Source: Mycteria americana (lineage: Eukaryota > Chordata > Aves > Ciconiiformes > Ciconiidae). From it: a stretch of DNA of 64,000 nt. Positions 1-12,980 of this stretch are shown here, piece by piece (the stretch's first letter is position 1; each line of letters begins with the position of its first letter). The notes under the pieces are model-generated. The model worked only from the letters and a program-made list of their open reading frames with translations, was not told the DNA's origin and did not search any database. Location of the stretch: contig NC_134366.1 of NCBI RefSeq assembly GCF_035582795.1, positions 113,016,256 to 113,080,255 of the forward strand, in the 5' to 3' direction. The translations under genes were made by a program, and so were the position numbers.

Positions 1-3000
1 GAACATATGTTGAAAAGAGCATCACTTATCTAATTGTATGGATGCAGCCACCAAAACCCAGTTCTAAATGGAGCTTGTTTCTGAATCCTGATGCATTTCA
101 AAACATAATTTTAGAAATGCTCTCCACCCGTTTAAAGCATACACCAGAAAGACCAAAATAATAAACCAGACCATTCTCTCAAAGTGATTTTTGTGGTCAG
201 CAATAATCTGACCATTCTTTTAATATTAGTGACTAAATGACATAATTGTGAGAAACAGTTTTCCAGCCCTTCCCAAAAAAGGAAAGAAAACACTTAGCAG
301 ACATGCATCAGCTGAATATTACCACTTCATATTGACTTGTATTGATGTTGGTTTCGCTTTCAAAGTTTATGTTGGGCTACTTCAGGCTAGTATTTCTACA
401 GCAAGCAGAGAAACACTGTCACTGTGTGCAACTTCCAAAACACGAACAAAGCCAGCTGAAAAGGGCCTGCTGCTGACACATATTTTGATGAGGAGGCATA
501 AAACAGGTACCATGAATGATCTTTCCTACAGTGCTATCAGAGCAGACATGCAGCTTCTCAGGCCAAACCTCTGCCACCAATCAACTCCACAGTACACGGG
601 GCATGTACCAAACGGGCAATACAGAAATACACCACTCAGTTAATACGTGTACGTGCTTGTCTGCATCCAGGAAAATAATGCTAGAAAAGAAAGGAAGAAA
701 CTGTGAGGGGAAGGAGGAAAATACAGGAAAAGTAACAGAAAGAGAAGCCTCATACCATATTTCTGCTGAGAATTATAAAGTTTTACACAGGATCACCACA
801 TACTTCACTATACTACTTGCTAGTATAAACACTTTTTTTTTTAATGTTGCCATTCTCCCTAAATTATGGGCTGTTAATTTGTTATAATCATCCTGCTTGC
901 TTCTGCCTGTCCAATTCATCTGATGTGAAAATGAAAAGAGAGGAAGTAGCATTTATGTACTGTAGCACCAAGCAAGTATGACTGATAATGATAATTATGC
1001 TTTCCTTAAGGTGCAACATGGGATACTCTCTTCTTGAGGAACAGAAATGAAAAACCTAAGCAACACATAAGGAGAGCTATAAAGTCACATTCACAGGAAA
1101 AAAAAAAATGAAAGTTAAACCTAACGTTTATTTTCAACACCTCATTAGCCACACTATCTAGCCAACATGTGGCTTCATAGCACATATTTGTAAAACTGGT
1201 ATCCTGACCAGCAAGTTGTAAACTGCTCACCTTCCCACTTCCATTTATGCTTATCTGACAGACAACCAGAAACATATGTAATTGGCCTTTGTTCCTACAA
1301 ATAATATTCACCTGGCATCAAAGACATGCAAAAACAGAAAAAAGAAATCTGCACAAATTATTTCAAGGTAGTACAATTACTTTCAAAATATCCAGAGAAA
1401 AAAAAAAAACTTTGTAAAAATATCCCAAAAACTTATTAATTAAGAACATGCTTTTCTTCAAGCAACAATCCAAATTCAGTTATCTAATCTATACCACTAG
1501 TAACAAAAGGAAGATTGTTAAACTCTAAAAGAGAAATTTATTCCACACAGATTTGTCTAACACATACACGAGCTGAAACAAGTTTTTAAAACAGACACTG
1601 GTTTGAAAATTCCCTATACAGAAAAAGACGATTCCCCTTTTCCACCATATCAAGCACAGTCATGTTCTACAACTGGACGACCTGCGCTTGAAGTAAGATT
1701 CTTTTTCCTATTTTTCAGCTTCTCTAGAAGGCCTGAACGAATGGCAATACACTGCAGTCTTACACTGCTCTTGTACCTACCATTCTGCTTTGGATCTCAC
1801 AACTGATGGTGGTTGCAGCTGTGGCTTCAAATTAACCTCAGCTGGGTTAGTTTCTGACTGGCACTGAATTACCCTTTAAATTCATATGACCAGGTAGGAT
1901 CTCTGAGTTCCTTGCAGCTATCACTCCCACCACTTCTACCATGCCATTTTCAATAACAATAAAAGCTTTCTTTCATTAGAAGATAATACACCATCCTCTC
2001 AATTTAAGCTAAGATGTAGCAATCCTTTATAATGCAGTTAACCCTCTATATAAATGGAAGGATTAAGTGGACTCATTTATGGTCTGAGGGGAAAGAGAGC
2101 ACAGTGCCTTGATTAAAGAGAAATAAAAGTGGAAAGATCTTTCCCACAGCATCTGTACAGCGTTCATACATGGAGAGAAATCTCCAAGCATGCCGAGGAA
2201 GAAGCAGCAGTTAATAAGGACATTCCTTAGAATCACAGGGAGGAAGGGACTGGTCTCTGGTTTGAGACTTTTTTCACTAAATTATCAGAGAGAGAAATAC
2301 AATGTATTTGCTTACACCAATGCCACAAAGATTCCACCATTCTCCAGACCATACAGAAAGGTTTAGTGTCAATAGTGTATAATACTTGCCTTGTGTCAAG
2401 GCATTCAGTTGCCATAGAACTCAAAGATTTAATAAGTTTCAAACCCACAGAGACTCATACTTCCACAGTTTTGCTTTTTTATGCACACTAAATCAGTTCG
2501 TACCTTTAATTTCTAATAGTGGAAAATTCTGACAGAATACAAACATCGACTACTGATATTATCCTCATTCCCCAGGTGTGCAATGTGAAAAAAAATCTCA
2601 TTTTTGTGAAATTCACATAGATTTCATTCGTTCTTTTTTTATTAAAGACACTAACATTTTTCCAAAGTAATAGCCAATTGTTTTACTACAAATGCACACC
2701 ATTAACACAACCATAACACACATATAATATGAAAGTATATGTACCCCTTCAGTATAATACATTGAAAAAGAAATAGACGTTCAGTGAAATATGAAGTACC
2801 TGGGATGAAAAGGCATTGGCTACATTTAAGTAATAATTACTTTTAGTCAATCAAGGACTTTCCAATCCTTGAAATAACAACTACTAGATAAAACACTGTA
2901 ATATAGTATCTCATATAAAGTACAGGCTACTACTCAAGAAACCAAGTTACCTATTCACTCCTCAAAGTTCAGAGTTAAACTCACATTCAAAGACTATAGT

Positions 3001-3508
3001 TTGTTTTAGCATTACTTCCTATAGAAACAAAGCTCAACCAAGCAAGGCTCCTTCTGTCTGCATGCCCTGCAGCCCCTTCAGGGCTGCCCAAGGAAGTTCT
3101 CAAATAAGCAGATAGGTCGTGTCTCAACTGAGGGAGCAGCCATAGCCAAAATTCATGTATTCTTATATATAAAAAAATCCAAGGCATGGACATTTCTAGA
3201 TACAGGAAAAGCTTTCTCTGGAGCTTAAAAGTATCTCTAAAACCAAGAAGGAAAGTGGAATGAAACAACCCCATTCCTCAGAGACAAGTTTCTCAAAACT
3301 GTTTCATTGTATCAGAAAAAATGTTTATCTCCAACCATCAAGATATCACCTATGTTCATTAGGAGCAAAAGTGGTTTGATACTGTGATTTGTTTTTCATT
3401 TCTGATGAGCAGTTAAAAAGAGAAAGGCTTAGGTGACAGTTTTTATATCACTGTGGTAAGAAATCACTAGCAAAAAATACTAAAAATTAAAAACATTTTC
3501 TATTTATC

Positions 3509-3558
3509 TGTCCTGGTTTTGGCTGGGATAGTGTTAATTTTCTGGTTAAACCATGACA
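3509..3558 (-). mobile_element. 50-bp remnant of an LTR: only the two LTR ends remain
   Basis: Read on the minus strand, the first ~16 bases (TGTCATGGTTTAACCA) match the start of the LTR at 34,235, and the last ~35 bases (AATTAAC...CCCAGCCAAAACCAG..ACA) match its end. About 500 bp of interior is missing. The element begins TG and ends CA and is flanked by TTATC (3,504-3,508) and GTATC (3,559-3,563), a 4/5 match for a 5-bp target duplication. Confidence 0.75.
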
Positions 3559-6500
3559 GTATCATATTAATTCAAAATTTGAGAGTCTTTATTCCCGAAG
3601 TGATCAGTAAGTTCCACTAGCAATTTTACTTTCTTGAAAATGTAAAAATATAATCACTAAAATAATCATAGATAACTTCTATCAGTGAGTAAAATCCTTT
3701 GTGTTTTCCCTCTTGAACAACAGCATACTGAGAAAAATAATTTTATATCCTTTACCTGAACTATTTATATAGGAAACATAGTAGATAATTTCATTAAGGT
3801 TCAAAGTTCAAGAACTCAAAAGTTGACAAAAGCCGGAAGAGTTGTCGGAGCAATTCTCTTCTCTTTCTTGCTTCACATATGGGACAAAAATGTTTACATT
3901 AATTCTACTCTCCACCACCCTTAAAATTTATGGTCCCATCATTTACTTACAGTATACTAATTAAACTCCAAATTCCAGAGCTCACAGACAGAATTATTGG
4001 CTTCATTAAGGAAATTTTTGCTGTCTCTATATCTGACACTTAAATGTTAATGCACAGGCATTCAATGCTGTATTGAACACTTCAGAAGCCAGAACACTGA
4101 GACCTCAACTTCCACTTTTTTAGACGGATTCATAAACTGAATAATAGGCACCATTATGCCAAATTAAGGTAATTTAATTCAGAAACCTGAATTCTGAATT
4201 TTCATAATGTGGAGTGATGGGGTGTGGATGGGGTGGTTGACTTGTTGGGGTTTTGAGTAAATACCTACTTAAATCTAAGATCTCCCCCATCTCACCATGT
4301 AAGCATAAGATGGCAGCAGAACCAAAGGAGTGCGACTCCAGTAGTTGACTGCAACAGCAAATTGTCACCCACTGAAGCAGATCACTTAAAGTTTGTGGTC
4401 CCTTTCAGGGGTTTGCTGACAATGGAGGAATAAGCCTAACAGAAGACATTGGGTTTCATCATCCTGTGGAGCCATACCCAACCTTTCAGGATACCTTCTA
4501 TCACTGTCCCCTATTTAGTCATGATTCATCTTCCCGACTTTAAAACTTTACAATTCAACAGATATTTTACGAAGTCTTTTCAGCCCAACTGCTTCGTTTA
4601 TCAAAGCCGTAAGTGAATGAATCACCCATCTTATAATACGAAGAAGTATCAGGTAGCCAGCTGATGAGTAGAAGATCCATCAGTGGTATACAACTAAATG
4701 AGTCAAAAAGATGGGGGGGGTAACGGGACACGACCAAACAAAGAGCAAGATACTAAAGATACAGAGTAGGGGAATAAAAAAACCAAAACCAATTCCCGCA
4801 CCCCCAAAAAAAACCCCTAACACCCTTCAAGGTTAGTTCCAACCATTAATGAAAGTGCAACCTGCAATGAAAGTAAATTCAGACTAACAAATAGGCCAAC
4901 AATATTTCCATCCAGAGTTTAAGCTTTATATGACACGAACTCTGAGTCTGCTAAACTGGTGTCTCCAGTGAGGCACAGAGTATTCTCACAACCCCTACCA
5001 CATTCTGCTTGCAACACAACAGATCTGAGGCTGATGGCCTGCTTTCCAAAAATACAATTCAAAGCAAAGTACATTTTGACAAACTGCAAAGGTCAGAACT
5101 ACAACCAGTCTTACCTAAAATAGAGATAAAACATCTGATTTTTGTCCAAGTTCAGATTTTTTTTTTTCAGTACCTAAGCATACGCAACTCCAATAAGCAA
5201 AAATCAACAGGAGTTGCAAGTACTCAGAGCATACTAGGAGAGTCAGGTTCCTTCAGACTCCACAGACATGAGGACCTTACACTCAAAATGTTATTCATCA
5301 AAACCCTTCTTCACAGAGAGGTATTTGAACCCTTCTTCAAATACACAGAGCTACTTAATCTAGGAAGTACCAAAATTTCAGAGGGATTTTTTTTTTTTTC
5401 AATTAAGAACTCCTCAGTAGCCCATAGCCTTATTTTCGCATAAAAAAACAGAAGTACTTAAGTGTTAGCAGAACTGTATCAATGCCTACCTCATGGCTAC
5501 GCCTTCACCTACCTCCTTAGGCATGTTCTAAAACTGTCCATCATTACCTCACAGAATCATGCTGAATAAAATACTGTGGCAATCACTTATTTTTCTGGAC
5601 ATTGTGAGAAAAGTGGATGAACAATCACAGTATCCTTCTGTGTCACATGAGGAGGTTGCACTGAGGGAAATCAAACTACAAATTCTAGCAACTTGGATAG
5701 TGGTCCTAGCCATCGTGGAAGGGAAATTCTCACTTATTCTTGATTAAGATACCCTACTGTGCAGAAAAAGTTTCAGATGCAGGATGAATTGGGCTAGAAA
5801 GTCAGGCCCAGGTTTTCCCTCTCCAAAGCAGTTGCTTTCTCCACTGGGATGAGAAAACATACCATTTCTAACCCTTCCTTTTTCAGCTCTGTTAGTCTTC
5901 TGTAGAACAGCTTTAAAAAAAGGAATAGAAAACTTTTCACACTACAGAGCAGCCAAAAGGCTGGTGTTCAAGGTAGTCCTCTTACAGAAATGATAGAAGT
6001 GGAGAATTAACTTGGCTATCTTACATTCTGAATTAGGGCTCTAGCTACCGAGCTGCTACATCCTGTATTTTACATCACTGGGAGATGCAGCATGTACTGC
6101 TTGCAGTCTGTATGTGCAAATGACAAGGGAATTTTTAGCTATATACTTTTTTATTTAATTTCATATTTCATTGCAGATAAACTTTGTCCATCACATGGAT
6201 GCTAGGCCCAATGCCACCTATTATATGGTCCCCAATAAGGAACAGTGACAATAATATACTTCATTCACACACACTTGGGAATCCACTTTAAAGGCAAAAG
6301 AGGATTTAATACATCAAGTGTAAGGAACCCACTCTTACATAGTTATATTTGTATCTCATGTCTATTCTGGAACACCTATGCTATTTAACAAGATGCAATT
6401 CAACTGAGATTAATATTGGTTTGGTCTAGGCTCCGGTAGTACTCAACAGAAGGGAAAACGTAATCCAAAGCAAAAAGGTTGCATAAATAATGTTATCGTA

Positions 6501-7581
6501 ATAACTTCTTTCCAAGTGAATATACTTCTCTCTCTTCGTCACTGTTAGTAGAAAGGCTTTAACCATACATAATAGTTACCAAATAGATTTGTAACTCCGT
6601 CTTCATCGTGCTTTTAAGCACCTGTAGTTTAAGCCTCAAAGAACCACCTCACTCAGAAAAATAAACATGTTCCACGCTGCTTAAGTACCTTACACAGTCT
6701 TGTTAGTTATATGCAAATCATAACATTAGCAGTAAGTATTCTAAAAGGAGGCTTGAATAAAATTTTTTTGTCTTTTTTAAAAGAAAGTCCAATTTTTTTT
6801 CCTGAAATAAAAATTAAAACTTCAGGTGACTTAGTACCTCATACTGATGAAGAAAGCATACCATTTCCCATTACTACTACATAAGACAACACAGAAGCAA
6901 CTTAATCTGCAAAGTTAAAAAAATAATTCTAATCCAATTTTCTGAAAAACTAATAGTACATGGAAAGCGATTCATTAGGCTGGATTTATTTGGTATATTC
7001 TGAAGTGAGAAAAAAAAAAATCACTTCTGAGGGATACAAGACAGAATTTAAACTGCCTTTCAACAATTAATCTGAAAATAAATCCAGTATTCCTTTTGTT
7101 TGAAAAGTCTATTCCCCCACTATTTGTACTTAAGTAAGTGCTTATCATAAAACTACCAGCTTTGATAATATTTGATAAGTACACAAGCTCCTTATTGACT
7201 GCATCTTCATTTTGTAAGCACTCCAATCACTATTTTAAGCTCCTCTAAATACAATCAAATTTGGAGGGGCTGTGGGGGGTGGGCACACGTGGGCAGAAGT
7301 CTCACTCACTCTTCCAAAACTCTAAGCACTGAAAGACAAGACTCTTAACAGAGCTACTCACATGTTCACCTTGATGAACTGATACCCAAGTAAAACAATA
7401 ATACAATATTTAAAGCTTCACTACTGATTCTGAAATCAGTTTCAGAATCTTCAGAACCAGAAAATGTGTTTCATACAAGACAGGTACAGAAGGGTCACAT
7501 ACTATCAGGTTTCTTAGGAGCAGAGCACACAAAAATAAGATTGAAGAAGGCTCATAATTCTATCCTCTTTTCCACTATTAG

Positions 7582-7690
7582 AACTCCAAATTATTGCAAT
7601 AATTGGAGTTCTATTATTCATATTATTGCAATTCTTTATTGCAATAATTGGAATTGTATTATTATTATTATTATATTATTATTTATATTC
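7582..7690. repeat. AT-rich inverted and direct repeats around TTATTGCAATAATTGGA
   Basis: The block holds a near-palindrome (7,582-7,610) with arms AACTCCA and TGGAGTT around AATTATTGCAATAATT. A second copy of TTATTGCAATAATTGGA follows at about 7,638-7,654, and then an ATT-rich simple repeat. It is non-coding. Confidence 0.7.
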
Positions 7691-8111
7691 TTGCTATCCT
7701 TATTTCAATACTGGAAATAGAATGTATCTCCAGCATTTTATTTTCTCCCTTGGACTCCACATGATTCATAAGCTAGCCTGTCAACTGCTAAACAAAGTTA
7801 AGACAGTTTTAAAGCTTTCTAAGGGGATACATCCTTAAGAATGAGACATTTGAAAACTATCCTTCTAAACTGTCGCGATTCTTTTAAGTGAATATCCTTC
7901 ACTTAAAGGAAGTTGGTACCTGTATCAACCACGTACAGGAAGATTAGGTTAGGATAACGGTCAACCTCAAATCCAACCAATTTTATACATGAAATGTCAA
8001 ACAGTACCAGCTACTGAAGATCAGCCTTTCATGGTCAGTAAAACGGATCCAATCAGTGAAACAGAAAGCAGTTATTTTACAGACAAGCCAGTACAACACA
8101 AAGCAGAAGCT

Positions 8112-8146
8112 GGGGGGGGGGGGGGGGGGAGGGGGAGGGGGCAGGG
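8112..8146 (+). repeat. Poly-G tract, quadruplex-prone
   Basis: The sequence reads G18-A-G5-A-G5-CA-G3 on the + strand. At least four G runs lie within 35 bases, which meets the usual G-quadruplex pattern. The short ORFs crossing it (glycine or arginine/glycine runs) are artefacts of the tract. Confidence 0.9.
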
Positions 8147-11100
8147 TGCGAGAGAAAGAGGACTTCTTTCTGTTTAAAGGTTGGGGGATCTTCAGTCAGG
8201 TGGGTGCCCAAGAGGAAAGCTCTTCCTCAGAGTACCTCTTAATTAAGCAGCCACCCCTGGAACGCATTCTGGCAGCAGAACCTGGATCAGTTGAGCAGAA
8301 GTCACACAGGGCACATACCCACTGGCCCCCCACGCGGATGGCCTGGCTGCTCCTCCAAGGTTTTAGGACCCACTGTAGTGAGTAATCCAAGCTCTGCATT
8401 TGGGAAAGTGAGAATGTAAAACACATCTTATTTGAAGTACTCCCCTTCCCATTTTCACTGGCAGGAGGCCCAATAAGAACAAAGAGTAAATTAATTATTT
8501 TCTTTATGGTTTTGAGCCTATCCACATATGGGAAACAGGAGACATGGCTGTGCTCAAAGTACTGTCACATATACAGGGTAAACACACCTGTACAGAGAGT
8601 ATTCTCTCTGTCTAATCTCACTGAATTACTTTAACATTTTGTTTCCCTTAAATCAGAAGGTGAAACATTAAGTAGGTTTTCTAAATTGACAGTCCTTTTA
8701 AGTCCAAGGGGTGCTTTTAAGAAGGCATATACATTAACACTGCACAACTAGCACACTGACCAGAATGGGAACAGAATTTTGACTGCATGGGCGAAGCTGC
8801 TTAGCCATCTTTTTTATGAAGTCCTAATTTGTCAGAATAAAACCTTTTTATAGGACCATACCAGTTCTAACAAAGCTTATTCTATATGCAAGTTTCTAAT
8901 TTTGCGACAAAACTAGAAAGACTCTTAATTATTCATGATTAAGATTGGGAAGTTCTTTTTTTCCTCCTACTCCCACACTCTAATCACCTGCAGACAGAAA
9001 CATCTCACTACCCCAACCAGTGAATTTGATGGAGACTATTTTAGTTAAAGTATTTAGACAGACACTGTTTTGTCCTGATGCACACTGGAAGACTTTTGGG
9101 TTGTTTTTGTTTTGGTTTTTTTTTTTTGTAGTGGTGGGTTTTTTTAAATAATGTTCCACAGAAGCAGAAATAATTTTCCACACAGCCCTAAACAATCTGA
9201 TTTTGCTAATATTCAGTCACAACCCAGCAAAGATTAATTAACTGTGAGCAGACATTTAAATCAATAGGACTGTTCATTGTACATTATGTTTAGCTTGCAC
9301 ATGAAGAATTGGGGCCTTACACTGAGCAACTTCACATCCGTATATAAATTTTCGCATGCAGGATCAAAGATAAAATTTTCACTGTCTATATGAAGTAATA
9401 TGCTCTATGAGATTTACACAAACTCAAAGCCCTTAAGATAGCTATCTCCAGAGCAAGGTCAAATTTCTGCAGAGCCAGGAGTATAGAAGCCCAGCTGCAA
9501 AAGCTAGCTAAGCTTGAAAGTACAAGCACGAAAAAAAGAGAGACAGACATGTACATGCACACAGACTGGTTTTTCTCCTGTTCCCTCTGACATACATTTA
9601 AACTTACACACACTATAAATAAAATGAAAAAACGTATTAGCCCAATTTAAAAAAAATGAGGATACATACTTTTCAGTGCTGATACACAGAATTTCTGTTC
9701 CTGTTTTCCATGTCAAACAACATTTGAAACACTGCAGATTCCAAAAAGCACTTCTTTTTTAATATACAGGACATCCGAGTCAGTACTGATGTAACAACTT
9801 CCCTTCACCGTCTTCTTTTGACCATCACTGGATTAGACTGCAAATAAGACTTCTGTCAGTATAGACTCTTTTATCCCTTCAGTAAGGGACTGCGGAATAT
9901 TTACATTTACATGTAAGTATTTTCCCATGTAACCAGATTTTTTGCACAAGATCATGCCAAAGGTCTATGCCTAATCCTTTATTACTTCTGAACATTACTT
10001 ACTACTAAAAAACAGCTCTCTTCCTTTCAAAAGCCAAGAAGAGGAGAAAAGTCCATGTTTCAGAGAGCATTGGATCAGCATTGGTTTTGCCTCTGTTTTC
10101 CAGTGAAAAGAGAACAGGGAGGGGAAGGAAAAAAAAAAGCCACCAAGCACCTACCTTACACAGACCCAGACTTAAGATCTTACACATAACCTAGCAACTC
10201 ATACCTCTGAATGCACAAACCAACTATTCTGGAGTCAGTCTCCTCAGACTGACCAAAATTCCAGCCTGGAAAACTTCCCCAGAGCAGGTTTCACCCAAAC
10301 CAGTATGCCTGCACAAACAGCTTCTGTTCAGTGAATCTGGCGAGAATTCCTCACTCGCCTGGTTCCCACCAGCTCCTGAACGAAGAGAGTCGACCTGAAA
10401 AGCTGCCCACCCTGTTTTTGGAGTACAGCTTCCACAAATCTCATCCTAGGAGGCACACCTTGTATAATCAAAAACCTTTACCCTGATGCCACTCATCTTC
10501 ATTTCTCTATTTCAATTATTAAACCTCCTAATCTGATACCTGATTATGAACCAAAAGGGATTCCAAGGGTATCAAAAACCATTATTGATGCCAAAAACAC
10601 AGTCAACATTATAGCTTGTAACTGCCCAGTCTTGTAGCATGTACTGAGGCAAAGTCAGGGAAGAAAAGATTCCCTAAATCAGAAGGAACAAAAAAGAAAG
10701 CAAGCTTGACCACTGTATTGAGACATCTTGGGATCAAACATGCTTCGGAAACGTTTGGAGTAGCCTACTAATTTGTTCTCAACCTATTTGAGGAATGCAG
10801 GCTGCTTTAGAGAAGGAAAAACAATCACCTACTCAAGACTCCTACAAACTGCTGTTTTAGCACATTTACCAGAGAACGTCAAGATTAATTAAGAATAAAA
10901 CTACTCAAGAAAAACAGAGATCACACGCTGTAAAACCAAGCCTGACTGGAACCTCATTTCCAACAATTCTGTCATCAAGAGTAGCACTCTATGTATTGTT
11001 TTAAGTAATATGGAATATCCTTGAGGAACAATACCAAAGGTATTAAGTCTGCAATCTCAAATCCTAAAATTAACGAATTTATCTGCTAGCTGCATTCACC

Positions 11101-12807
11101 ATATTAACTTAAGACCATCAAAACCTTACACAAGTCCTCTTACAGATCAGTATCATATACCATTCAAGTTAAATGACACAAGTACAGTTGCTGATTATAC
11201 ACTGCACTGGGAAGCAATGAAAAATACCACATATCTGTATGATTTACCTAACAATATGCATAGGTTCATTTTAATTCTTTAATTTTTTTTAACTAGAGAC
11301 CACTTAACGAACTCTGAAAAGAACACTAACATCTACTATTTATACCTTCACTGCCAGAGAAAATGGCTCTCATCCAAAACTGTTTTACAGCAGTTTACAG
11401 CAAAATTATTTGGTGTTTATAACAAAAAACCCACATACTTTACAAACCTGAGATTTTTTTAATAAAACTGCCAACCTATTGCACTTGGCAGATTACAAAA
11501 GAAAACAATGTTTCACAGAAGACAGGAAGCCTCTCGTGCTCTTTGTACCCTATATATACACAACAGAAAGCAATGTTTGGAGAGCAGCACCTAGACAGAA
11601 ATGCCTATATATGGCATCCTTAGGTTGGGGTTACCTGCAAGAGAGATTTTTTCCATATTCCTTCAATAGAGTCTTAAAGTCAGAGGCAGAACAAGTCAGC
11701 CAATGTATCTGCACCCATGCTAAACAAATAAAGACTTATATTTAACTTGCATAGTTTTCTTGGCTATGTAGCAACCAAGGAACAATTCTTTTAGGTAACA
11801 TGTGGCTTACATCCTTGTCATAAATGAAGCCAACTGAGTTCCTCAGTCCAAAGTGTTACGTGAATGGTTAGGGACATAGAAAAGGGTCAATAATTTCCAG
11901 AGTATTTTATCTTAATGTTTTCCAGAAGAAAATTTCATGACACATAATAGTTTAATTATTTTTTTAAAAAATAAAAATATCTGAAGATAGGTCCTTAAAT
12001 TCACATTACAGATACTTATGGATAGCAGTCAGATTTGCAAAACCGTACACCACAAAACTTGCTGAAATTATCTGGAGTTGCAGATGCTTATTGTTTGCAT
12101 GCCTGTACATGACAAAAGCAGGAGTCAGAAGACCACGAAAACCAGCAGAAGGAAAAATTTGGAGCAACTTCTATTTAAGTGAGCTTAAGAAATCAGAGCG
12201 CTAAATTTCTAACACTTTGATCTGAAAGTTTTAATTCTCACAATAAGCAGACTAAGTCAGATTCTGCATCATACTGCCTTTTCAATTTCAGTTTGTGTAG
12301 ACTCTAGCAAAGTTTGCGTAATCTTCTTGATATATTTGATGTATTAGGCAACACTTTACATACAGTCAGCTTTCCATTTTCATCCAGGGTAATAATTCAA
12401 GGCCAGCTTGTTTTGGTTTTAACCACCAGGTGAGGCTGAAGTAGGTGACATGTTTTTGTTTCAATAGCTTAAGATCATTAAGCTACAGTGGGAAAAAAAA
12501 CCTACTGGAACAAAAAAGCCAAAGCCATGAGTTTTTAAATGTTTGTTTCAAAACTAATGTAACTATTTTTAACACAGAAATCTATCCAACTTACATAGTA
12601 CAGAGTTTTAATTCAGAAATTAATTATTTCTAGAGGAAAAAGCAAAAATAACAATAAAAGAAGGAATCTACTGTGTTATGAATCTTTATCTTCTGCTGTA
12701 TCAGAAGCATATTTGAGTGATATGAAGCTGCTTTTTGAACATGGACAATAAATATTCCATTACACGCACAATCTTCTCGTCTTCTAAAAAAACCAACCGC
12801 AGCTTTT

Positions 12808-12831
12808 GTTTTTTTGTTTAAACAAAAAAAC
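12808..12831. repeat. Perfect 24-bp palindrome with no loop
   Basis: Left arm GTTTTTTTGTTT is followed directly by its exact reverse complement AAACAAAAAAAC. Opposed ORFs in this stretch are a consequence of the symmetry. Confidence 0.9.
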
Positions 12832-12948
12832 CCCCACCATACTGCTGTATGTAACTTGCCATCTGAAATTGTCAATGAAAATTTTCAGGACAGTTTTTTT
12901 TTTAAAGGATACTTCCTTGTCTACTACTACTACAAATTTATTGGGAGG

Positions 12949-12980
12949 CCAAGTCTCTGTCCTAAGGGACAGAGACTTGG
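12949..12980. repeat. Perfect hairpin: 14-bp stem, 4-nt loop
   Basis: Arm CCAAGTCTCTGTCC (12,949-12,962) and its exact complement GGACAGAGACTTGG (12,967-12,980) are separated by TAAG. It is too short for a standard miRNA precursor. No known element is recognised. Confidence 0.9.
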
